A stretch of 6,172 bases of DNA from JAVVHH01 sp050954595 (GTDB lineage Bacteria > Pseudomonadota > Alphaproteobacteria > Acetobacterales > Acetobacteraceae): assembly GCA_050954595.1 (NCBI GenBank), contig JBPBQE010000381.1, positions 1-6,172 on the forward strand. The letters are read 5' to 3'. The position numbers and the translations under genes are program-made. Positions 1 through 5,570 of this stretch are shown piece after piece. The notes under the pieces were generated by a model that was not told where the DNA came from, searched no databases, and saw nothing but the letters and a program-made list of their open reading frames with translations. Every line of letters begins with the position of its first letter. The first letter of the stretch is position 1.

Positions 1-2363
1 CGGGCCAGCAGCGCCTTGACCGCGCGCGGCAGCGTCAGGTTGAACACCGGCATGGCGCGCGGCGAATGGGCCAGCGTCTCGCCGGTGGGATCCAGCAATT
101 CGCAGGCGAAATCTTGCGATTCCGCAATGATGAGGGAGAAGGCGGTGCGGATGATGGTGAGCCACATCTCGTCCACCACCGTCGTGAGCCGGCTCCACAT
201 GATCTCGAGCGCGATCGGGTCGGCCTCGATCGCAGCCCGGGCCTCACCGTGGCTCATGCCGGGGCGAACCAGCGCCACCGTGCTGGCGACGCCGATGGCG
301 ATGCGCAGGTTTCCGGCCGCATCGACGCGCAGGGTGTCGCCGGGCGCGACGATCGTTGTGGCTTCTCGCTCCTCCACGATGGCCGGGCCGGGGATGATGT
401 CGCCTTCGCGAAGCGCGTAACGGTCATACACGGCGGCGGTGTGGAAGCGGTCGGCGAACCAGGCCTGGCGATCACCCTTGCGCGCCGTGCCGGTGCCGGA
501 ACCGTTGTCGACGGTCAACCCCGGGGTCGGGCCGGTGACGGAGACGCGGAAGTTCACCGCCTCGATGCGGGCCCCCTCCTCCAAGGCGGCGTAGCGCGCC
601 GTGTAGGCCGTGGTGAAAGCGGCCACGAGCAGCGGCAGACTGTCCGCATGGAGGGCGAAGGAAGGGAGCGGCACCGCGATCTCATGCATCTGCCCGACCA
701 GACGCATGTCCGCGCTGCGCTCGACGATCAGCTCGCTGGTGACTCCGGCCGCCGCCATCTCGGCACGCGCATCGGCTTCCAGCGCCTGCAGCACGGCTTC
801 CAGCGCCCCGAGGTCCGACGCAGGGTCCAGCCGCACCGGCTGTGAGCGCACGCGGCTGGCAGAAAGTGGCGCGACCAGGAAGCCCAGAGCCGAAGCGGCA
901 CCGGATGCCGGCGGCACGACCAGTTCCGCCATGCCCAGGGCACGGGCGACCTCGGCAGCATGGGCCGGGCCGGCGCCGCCGAAGCCGACCATGGCGTAAC
1001 GGCGGGGGTCCTTGCCGCGCTCCACCAGATAGACGCGGGCGGCGTCGGCCATGCTTTCCACCACGACCTTGTGGATGCCCCAGGCCGCCTGTTCGACGGA
1101 AAGGCCAAGCGGTTCTGCGATCGTCGCGACGGCGGCACGGGCCGCGTCCACATCCAGCGCCATGGTGCCGCCGAGGAAGAAGCCCGGATCGTAATAACCG
1201 AGCAGAAGGTTGGCGTCCGTCACCGTAGGCCTGGTGCCACCCCGCCCGTAGCAGGCCGGCCCCGGAACAGCGCCGGCAGAATGCGGCCCGACGCGCAGCA
1301 GGCCCACCCCGTCGATGGCAGCGATCGAGCCGCCGCCAGCCCCGATCTCGATCATGTCCACGGTTGCCGCCTTAATCGGCAGGCCGGAGCCCTTCTTGAA
1401 CCGCTGTTCCCGCCCGGCTTCCAGCATGGGGGCGACCGCAGCGCGGCCGTCCTCGATCAGGCAGGCCTTGGCCGTGGTGCCGCCCATGTCGAAGGCCAGC
1501 AGGTCCGAATGACCGGCCCGCGCGCCCAGCAGGGCCGCCGCGAGCGCCCCTCCGGCCGGCCCCGATTCCAGCAGGCGGATCGGGAAACCGGCCGCCGCCT
1601 CCACCGACACCAAGCCGCCGGCCGAATGCATCAAGCGCAGCGCACCGGTGAAGCCCTCTGCCCGCAACGCGTGCTGCAGGCGGCGGAGGTAGGTCGTCAT
1701 CAGCGGCTGCACATAGGCGTTGGCGGCGGTCGTGACGCAGCGGGCGTATTCGCCCATCTCCGCCACCACGTCGGAGGACACGGAGACCGGGATGCCCGGC
1801 AACGCTTCGGCGACGATCGCAGCGGCTTCGCGCTCGTGCCGAGGCTCGCGATAGGCGTTGAGGAAGCAGATCGCCACGGCTTCCACACCGGCCGCCGACA
1901 GGGTGCGGCAGGCGGCGCGCACCCCCTCCGCGTCCAGCTCCGTCACGACCCGGCCATCCCGGTCGATGCGCTCGGCCACCTCCAGCCGATGCCGCCGCTG
2001 CACCAGCGGGTCGGGATAGGTGAGGAACAGGTCGTAGATGTCGTAGCGCTGCTCGGTCCCGGCCTCCAGCACGTCGCGGAAGCCGGCGGTGGTCAGCAGC
2101 CCTAGCCGCGCGCCCTTGCGCTCGATGACCGCGTTGGTGACCAGGGTGGTGCCGTGCACGATCTCCGCCACGGCGCCGAAATCCGCCCCTGCCTCGGCCA
2201 GGATCTGCCGCAATCCCGCCAGCGCACCGATCGCCGGGTCCTCCGGCGTGGTGAGGCGCTTATGCAGCCGCAGGACGCCCGTTGCAGGGTCCGACAGCAC
2301 GAAATCGGTGAAGGTGCCGCCGATGTCGAAGCCCAGGCGGAGGGAGGCAAGGGAAGAAGGCAT
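1..2363 (-). CDS. hyuA: Fused HyuA-HyuB hydantoinase/5-oxoprolinase (3' part beyond window)
   Basis: Family role: ATP-dependent opening of cyclic amides such as hydantoins, N-methylhydantoin or 5-oxoproline in the cytoplasm, with HyuA (ATP-using) and HyuB as partner subunits. From the ATG at 2363 the frame stays open for 787 codons to the window edge. Residues 13-21 (DIGGTFTDF) form the N-terminal phosphate-binding motif, followed by HGTTLVTNAVIERKG (70-84), ESGPAGG (266-272), FDMGGTTAK (291-299) and FGGAGPAHA (461-469). These are the HyuA N-terminal and central domains, and the HyuA C-terminal domain runs to about 700. Without any stop, the frame continues from Met703 (MSHGEARA) into a HyuB start (DPIALEIMWSRL, IIRTAFS, SQDFACELLDPTGE). 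So HyuA and HyuB are one polypeptide, as in long 5-oxoprolinases; a complete fusion would be roughly 1200 residues or more. A GGAG lies 10 bases upstream of the start. Family is certain; the substrate is not determinable. Confidence 0.93.
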   Translation of the reverse strand, partial: MPSSLASLRLGFDIGGTFTDFVLSDPATGVLRLHKRLTTPEDPAIGALAGLRQILAEAGADFGAVAEIVHGTTLVTNAVIERKGARLGLLTTAGFRDVLEAGTEQRYDIYDLFLTYPDPLVQRRHRLEVAERIDRDGRVVTELDAEGVRAACRTLSAAGVEAVAICFLNAYREPRHEREAAAIVAEALPGIPVSVSSDVVAEMGEYARCVTTAANAYVQPLMTTYLRRLQHALRAEGFTGALRLMHSAGGLVSVEAAAGFPIRLLESGPAGGALAAALLGARAGHSDLLAFDMGGTTAKACLIEDGRAAVAPMLEAGREQRFKKGSGLPIKAATVDMIEIGAGGGSIAAIDGVGLLRVGPHSAGAVPGPACYGRGGTRPTVTDANLLLGYYDPGFFLGGTMALDVDAARAAVATIAEPLGLSVEQAAWGIHKVVVESMADAARVYLVERGKDPRRYAMVGFGGAGPAHAAEVARALGMAELVVPPASGAASALGFLVAPLSASRVRSQPVRLDPASDLGALEAVLQALEADARAEMAAAGVTSELIVERSADMRLVGQMHEIAVPLPSFALHADSLPLLVAAFTTAYTARYAALEEGARIEAVNFRVSVTGPTPGLTVDNGSGTGTARKGDRQAWFADRFHTAAVYDRYALREGDIIPGPAIVEEREATTIVAPGDTLRVDAAGNLRIAIGVASTVALVRPGMSHGEARAAIEADPIALEIMWSRLTTVVDEMWLTIIRTAFSLIIAESQDFACELLDPTGETLAHSPRAMPVFNLTLPRAVKALLA

Positions 2364-2373
2364 GGCGTTCGTG

Positions 2374-2377
2374 CTCC
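2374..2377 (-). promoter_or_regulatory. Ribosome binding site of hyuA-hyuB
   Basis: Read on the minus strand, GGAG lies 10 bases before the ATG at 2363. This supports that ATG as the start, and the DIGGTFTDF motif then falls at residue 13, the normal distance from the N-terminus for HyuA. Confidence 0.55.
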
Positions 2378-2450
2378 GGCGCGGCAGCGGACCGACCGGG
2401 TGGGTTCCGCCAAGGCTCCGCACCCTGCCCGGCTGGTCCGCGCGAGGATA

Positions 2451-2466
2451 TACGGGCTACCCCGTA
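2451..2466. promoter_or_regulatory. Near-palindrome, candidate operator upstream of hyuA-hyuB
   Basis: On the minus strand the site reads TACGGG-GTAG-CCCGTA: perfect 6-base arms around a 4-base centre whose middle TA is also symmetric (14 of 16 positions). It lies in the 161-base gap between the AroM-LuxR gene and hyuA-hyuB, 88 bases upstream of the hyuA start. It overlaps a TATATC (2452 to 2447) that could be a -10 element, and an ATGACG (2477 to 2472) lies 19 bases farther upstream. Inference: a binding site for a dimeric regulator, most simply the neighbouring LuxR-type protein. If the -10 guess is right, its central position would favour repression or promoter remodelling. The alternative is a small hairpin ending the upstream transcript, but no T-run follows it. 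Confidence 0.45.
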
Positions 2467-2524
2467 CAAGCCGTCATCGTGGCCGGTGCCTGCCGTCGAA
2501 ACGAGCGGCCCGCGACAAGCCTGC

Positions 2525-3487
2525 TCAGTCGCCCGGCAGGACCGGCGCGCTCCCGATCAGCGCACGACGGATCAGGTCCGCAGGAGAGGTCGCATGCAGC
2601 TTGGCCAAGCCACGGCCACGATGAACCTCCACCGTGCGATGACTGATGCCCAGCGTGTGGCCGATCTGCTTGTTGCTGCATCCGGCAAGGGCGGCGGCAA
2701 GCACCTCCCGCTCGCGCCGGGTCAGGGAGGAGGCACGATCCAGCAGCGCGTCGAGCGCCAGGCCGGTCGGGGTCGCGGCTTCGGTTGGGCGCAGATCGCC
2801 CAAATTGACGAGATTAGCGAGATGCATCCGCAGCGCGGCGGCGATGATGCGTCGGGCTGTCACCACAGGCTTGCGAGACGCGGCCGACACGCTTTCGGCC
2901 ATCTGCTCCGTGTAGCCGACCGAGTGCATGAGGATCAGGTCGGCATCCGACAGCCCGGCCGTAACGTCTTCGAGCCGCTCCGTCCCCCCAGTCGCGGCGA
3001 CCGCCTGGGCGTTCTGGATCAGCGTGCCATGGGCGAAACCGTTATGCTGCCGCGCCAGAGGGTAGATCAGGCCGAGCTTGCAGCTTCCCATGACCAGCGA
3101 GCCGATCCAGGCATCCACCACTTGCTGCCCATGCAGGAACGGCGTGCCGAGGCGTGTCGGCTGGAACAGCCCCGTGGTGATCAACACGATCAGGTCGAAG
3201 CCCTGGCTGTCCAACCGGTGCAGCAAGGGATCGAGATGGCGACCGATCAATCCGCCACCAACAGTGACGTAGTTGCCCCCAGCCAACCGCGTGTAGAACC
3301 TGCTCTCGTTGAGATGGATGGGCGTGGCCGACAGCGTGGCAGCCGTCACGTCGTCCAGCACCCCGAATTGCTGAACAAGGAGGTCCTCCGGCCACTGGCC
3401 CGCGAGCATCAGCAGTTCGGGCACGATGTCGTCACGGGGCGCTTGGCCGATGGTGACGAACGCGATCCGGGGCAGACGTGGCGACAC
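2525..3487 (-). CDS. AroM-family domain fused to LuxR-type helix-turn-helix; probable regulator
   Basis: A 320-residue protein in two parts. Residues 1-228 match the AroM family, which belongs to the Asp/Glu/hydantoin racemase-like fold: FVTIGQAPRDDIVPEL at the N-terminus, GFDLIVLITTG (96-106), DLILMHSVGYTEQM (183-196) and RKPVVTARRIIAAAL near 205-219. After a short linker, residues 255-310 are a LuxR/GerE DNA-binding domain: LTRREREVLAAALAGCSNKQ, then IGHTLGISHRTVEVH and AKLHATSPADLI. No receiver, PAS or autoinducer-binding domain is present, so the AroM part is the likely ligand sensor. The start is a GTG at 3487: an in-frame TAG lies 39 bases upstream, no in-frame ATG lies between, and the family N-terminus begins here. 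No clear ribosome binding site is visible. It lies between the cupin gene and hyuA-hyuB on the same strand, and it probably controls one or both flanking units; the target is inference. Confidence 0.9.
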   Translation of the reverse strand: MSPRLPRIAFVTIGQAPRDDIVPELLMLAGQWPEDLLVQQFGVLDDVTAATLSATPIHLNESRFYTRLAGGNYVTVGGGLIGRHLDPLLHRLDSQGFDLIVLITTGLFQPTRLGTPFLHGQQVVDAWIGSLVMGSCKLGLIYPLARQHNGFAHGTLIQNAQAVAATGGTERLEDVTAGLSDADLILMHSVGYTEQMAESVSAASRKPVVTARRIIAAALRMHLANLVNLGDLRPTEAATPTGLALDALLDRASSLTRREREVLAAALAGCSNKQIGHTLGISHRTVEVHRGRGLAKLHATSPADLIRRALIGSAPVLPGD

Positions 3488-3488
3488 G

Positions 3489-3521
3489 TCAGCGATGGCG
3501 GAAAGAAGGCATGGCAGGCAT
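3489..3521 (-). other. Possible 10-codon leader ORF (MPAMPSFRHR)
   Basis: On the minus strand an ATG at 3521 opens a 10-codon frame whose TGA ends one base before the GTG start of the AroM-LuxR gene (TGA-C-GTG). A second ATG lies three codons in. No good ribosome binding site precedes it. The adjacency would allow translational coupling, which might compensate for the missing ribosome binding site of the GTG start, but so short a frame can easily arise by chance. Confidence 0.2.
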
Positions 3522-3590
3522 GGACGCTAGACTAATGCGAGACGCGCCTCCCGGTCAGTGGGGTTCCGCATTCGCGCTCCGGCGACGGGC

Positions 3591-3625
3591 GCGCGACGGC
3601 CGACGCAGGGTCGACCAAGTCGCGC
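3591..3625. repeat. Inverted repeat between cupin and AroM-LuxR genes
   Basis: GCGCGAC (3591-3597) and GTCGCGC (3619-3625) are perfect 7-base inverted arms around 21 bases that include the palindrome GGTCGACC (3609-3616). It lies just past the cupin stop codon, upstream of AroM-LuxR. No T-run follows on either strand, so it is not a standard intrinsic terminator. It may be a hairpin or simply a product of high GC content. Confidence 0.3.
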
Positions 3626-3635
3626 TTAGCCCGGA

Positions 3636-3989
3636 TCAGCCAACGACGACGTAGATCTTGCGAACGGTCTCGATGGTTTTCCAAGTCCCGACATAACCGG
3701 GCTTCATGACGAAGCTGTCGCCGGTCTGGAAGATGCGCGGCTCGTGACCGTCTTCCGTCAGCTCGATCTTGCCGAACACCAGGTAGCAGAACTCGAGCTT
3801 CTCGCCCTTGATCGAGCGGTTCTCGCCCGGCGTGGCTTCCCAGACACCGGTCTTGACGGTGCCGTCCCGAGACTCATCCTGCGCCCAGGTCTTGTAGGAG
3901 GGGTCGCCGGAAACCAGCCGGTCGGGCGCGGTCTTGGAGTGCACGGGCTCGGTCGTGGGGTGCTGGTCGAGCTTGATGAGAAGCGACAT
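3636..3989 (-). CDS. Small cupin-domain protein (DUF861/EutQ-like)
   Basis: A single-domain protein of 117 residues, the usual size for this family. The cupin barrel spans about 25-116. Typical Cupin_3 features are WEATPGENRS (50-59), EKLEFCYLVFGKIELTEDG (63-81), the GDSFVMKPGYVGTW stretch (90-103) and a closing RKIYVVV (110-116). The usual cupin metal motif (HxH with a later H) is absent: the only histidines are H10, H17 and H82, so it may bind no metal or use other ligands. Related proteins often sit beside flavin amine/amino-acid oxidases, as here, where the gene starts 58 bases after the oxidase stop on the same strand and is probably cotranscribed with it. The ATG at 3989 has GAAAGG 6 bases upstream. 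The biochemical role is unknown; a binding, isomerase or accessory function with the oxidase product is a guess. Confidence 0.88.
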   Translation of the reverse strand: MSLLIKLDQHPTTEPVHSKTAPDRLVSGDPSYKTWAQDESRDGTVKTGVWEATPGENRSIKGEKLEFCYLVFGKIELTEDGHEPRIFQTGDSFVMKPGYVGTWKTIETVRKIYVVVG

Positions 3990-3995
3990 CGAAAA

Positions 3996-4001
3996 CCTTT
4001 C
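3996..4001 (-). promoter_or_regulatory. Ribosome binding site of the cupin gene
   Basis: GAAAGG on the minus strand, 6 bases before the ATG at 3989, fixes the cupin start. The rest of the 58-base gap to the oxidase stop holds only short palindromes (GGCATGCC at 4013-4020) and no terminator, which fits cotranscription. Confidence 0.6.
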
Positions 4002-4047
4002 AGTGTTGGGTCGGCATGCCGGTGATCCGGCGTGACGGGTGGGCTGC

Positions 4048-5382
4048 CTACATCATCTCGGGACGACGGATCGCCGACCCGTCGCTGAAGCGAGACAGCC
4101 GGTACGGGGATGGATCGACGCAGGGAGTTGCACCGGTCGCGAGTTGGCTCGCCAACAGGCCGCTGCCCGGGCCGGTGCCAAAGCCATGGCCGCTGAATCC
4201 GGTGGCGACGGTCAGGCCGGAGAGTTTTTCCACAGTCGAAATGATCGGCACGAGGTCGGGCGAGGTGTCGATATAGGCGCCCCAGGCGCCGGCGACCTCG
4301 ATCCCACGCATCGCCGGAAACTCCTTCGCGAGATTGCTGACCGCCAAATCGACCATCTTCTGGTCGGGCGCCGGATCCAGGATGCGTATCCGCTCGAATG
4401 GCGAGATCCCGTCATTGTGCCAGCTTCCGGCTGCCTCCGGACCGTTCCAGAACGAGGCGTTGAGGCGGTAACTGATCTTCTTGGCCAGCTTGGCGCGATA
4501 CATCTGATAGAACCGCGTCGCGTAGCGCAGGCTCTGGGGCGCGATGTTGAGCGTGCCGTGGCCTGGAACGGCGACGGTGTATCCGCCATCGACCCGGCGC
4601 CGCATGGAGAAGCCAGGGGCAGCGAAGTTGCCGGCGGTCAGCACGTCGGCCATCGGCTTGGTCCGCATCGCCGTGGCACCGATGTTCGCGACCGGCAGAT
4701 CGATGCCGTGACGGCGGGCCAGGCGCGAGGTCCACGCGCCACCTGCGGCCACCACGATCGGCGCCCGCACGAGGCCGCGCTCCGTCCAGACGCCCTGAAC
4801 CGCACCGTTGGTGATCTCGAGGCCGCGCACGGCACAGTTCTGGTGCAGCGAAACCCCCAGGGCCTTGGCACCCTCGGCGATGGCCGGCACCGCCATGCTG
4901 GGTTCGGCGCGGGAGCCGGAGGGCGACCACACGCCGCCGATCCAGTTCGTCACCGTCCCCGGCGTGCGCTCCTTGGCCTGGGCAGGGGTCAGCAGGTCGC
5001 TGGAATAGCCCATCTTACCCGCCGAGCGGAGCCAAGCCTCCCACTGGGCGAGAACCGCCGGCTTATCGGTGCAGATGAGGTTGCCGGTCTGCCGAAATCC
5101 GAGGTCCCGCCCGGTTTCACGGCCCAGCGCATCCCAGCGTGCGACGCTGATGATCGCCAACTCCAGCTCGTGCAGATCGCGATTCTGCTGCCGGACCCAG
5201 CCCCAGTTCCGCCCCGACTGTTCGCCACCGACCACGCCCTTTTCGAGCAAAGCGACCGAGTGGCAGGCCTTTGCCAATTCATAGGCGGTGCAAGTGCCGA
5301 TGATCCCGGCGCCGATGACGACGGCATCGACCTGACGTGGAAAGTCCGAACTGTCCTGAACAACATTAACTTGAACGGGCAT
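4048..5382 (-). CDS. FAD-dependent oxidoreductase, DAO family (PuuB-like amine/amino-acid oxidase)
   Basis: A 444-residue flavoprotein of the glycine/D-amino-acid oxidase family, which oxidises C-N bonds of amino acids, N-methyl amino acids or gamma-glutamyl-polyamines in the cytoplasm. Residues 21-29 (VVIGAGIIG) form the dinucleotide-binding GxGxxG, with the ribose-binding acidic residue E47 in LLEKG. GGEQSGRNWGWVRQQ (52-66) resembles the stretch after the flavin-binding fold in gamma-glutamylputrescine oxidases. VVAAGGAW near 211-218 and FSGHGFGTGPGSG (396-408) are the later FAD contacts. Start choice: the ATG at 5382 has GAAAG 7 bases upstream and puts the FAD motif at the usual depth; a GTG at 5412 would add ten residues (MLDLEVESTA) and cannot be excluded. 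It heads the minus-strand run and is followed 58 bases later by the cupin. The substrate is unknown; the PuuB-like motif makes an amine or N-substituted amino acid likely. Confidence 0.92.
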   Translation of the reverse strand: MPVQVNVVQDSSDFPRQVDAVVIGAGIIGTCTAYELAKACHSVALLEKGVVGGEQSGRNWGWVRQQNRDLHELELAIISVARWDALGRETGRDLGFRQTGNLICTDKPAVLAQWEAWLRSAGKMGYSSDLLTPAQAKERTPGTVTNWIGGVWSPSGSRAEPSMAVPAIAEGAKALGVSLHQNCAVRGLEITNGAVQGVWTERGLVRAPIVVAAGGAWTSRLARRHGIDLPVANIGATAMRTKPMADVLTAGNFAAPGFSMRRRVDGGYTVAVPGHGTLNIAPQSLRYATRFYQMYRAKLAKKISYRLNASFWNGPEAAGSWHNDGISPFERIRILDPAPDQKMVDLAVSNLAKEFPAMRGIEVAGAWGAYIDTSPDLVPIISTVEKLSGLTVATGFSGHGFGTGPGSGLLASQLATGATPCVDPSPYRLSRFSDGSAIRRPEMM

Positions 5383-5463
5383 CGCCGTGCTTTCAACTTC
5401 CAGGTCTAGCACTCCGGACAGTGCGCCAGCGATGAACAGGCAGCAATCGAAGACACAATAAAC

Positions 5464-5492
5464 CTTACATTAACTTCAGACTTAACCCTCAA
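5464..5492 (-). promoter_or_regulatory. Candidate sigma-70 promoter for the oxidase-cupin unit
   Basis: On the minus strand, TTGAGG (5492 to 5487) and TGTAAG (5469 to 5464) are separated by 17 bases; each matches four of six consensus positions. They lie in an AT-rich island in the divergent gap, about 80 bases upstream of the oxidase ATG. This overlaps the plus-strand candidate promoter, so a shared regulator could act on both. Confidence 0.35.
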
Positions 5493-5510
5493 AAGCTCCA
5501 AACCTAATAT
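5482..5510 (+). promoter_or_regulatory. Candidate sigma-70 promoter for the substrate-binding protein gene
   Basis: TTAACC (5482-5487) and TAATAT (5505-5510) are spaced by 17 bases, each with four of six consensus matches. Transcription would start near 5517, giving a leader of about 55 bases before the ATG at 5571. The stretch from about 5450 to 5515 is strikingly AT-rich against the surrounding sequence, as expected for a promoter region. Confidence 0.4.
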
Positions 5511-5543
5511 TACTCGTTGCAGTCGGTCTATCCTTGTGCAGAC

Positions 5544-5558
5544 TTGGCCTAGCGCCAA
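5544..5558 (+). repeat. Short inverted repeat in the leader of the binding-protein gene
   Basis: TTGGC-CTAGC-GCCAA, perfect 5-base arms around 5 bases, ends two bases before the GGAG ribosome binding site. It could form a small hairpin in the mRNA leader or be a protein-binding site; it is short enough to be chance. Confidence 0.25.
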
Positions 5559-5560
5559 CC

Positions 5561-5564
5561 GGAG
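5561..5564 (+). promoter_or_regulatory. Ribosome binding site of the substrate-binding protein gene
   Basis: GGAG six bases before the ATG at 5571. It decides this start, which also gives a complete Tat signal peptide. Confidence 0.6.
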
Positions 5565-5570
5565 ATACTC

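Noticed and set aside
66..845. Plus-strand open frame (259 codons) opposite the HyuA C-terminal and HyuB N-terminal parts
   Set aside because: Shadow of the conserved minus-strand frame; no recognisable protein family.
960..2105. Long plus-strand open frame (381 codons) opposite hyuA
   Set aside because: It is the antisense of a clearly conserved HyuA sequence; its composition (Arg, Gly, His, Gln rich) is typical of GC-rich shadow frames and no domain is recognisable.
2486..3535. Plus-strand open frame (349 codons) opposite the AroM-LuxR gene
   Set aside because: Antisense of two recognisable domains; no family features of its own.
3591..3625. Intrinsic terminator after the cupin gene
   Set aside because: There is a GC-rich inverted repeat but its loop is long (21 bases) and no T-run follows, so I list it only as a repeat.
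4098..4112. Second copy of the TACGGG half-site as another operator
   Set aside because: It lies inside the oxidase coding region without the matching CCCGTA arm; a 6-base match is expected by chance in a GC-rich window.
4039..5409. Plus-strand open frame (456 codons) covering the whole oxidase gene
   Set aside because: The opposite strand encodes a DAO family protein with FAD motifs at both ends; the plus-strand translation shows no recognisable motif, so it is a shadow frame.
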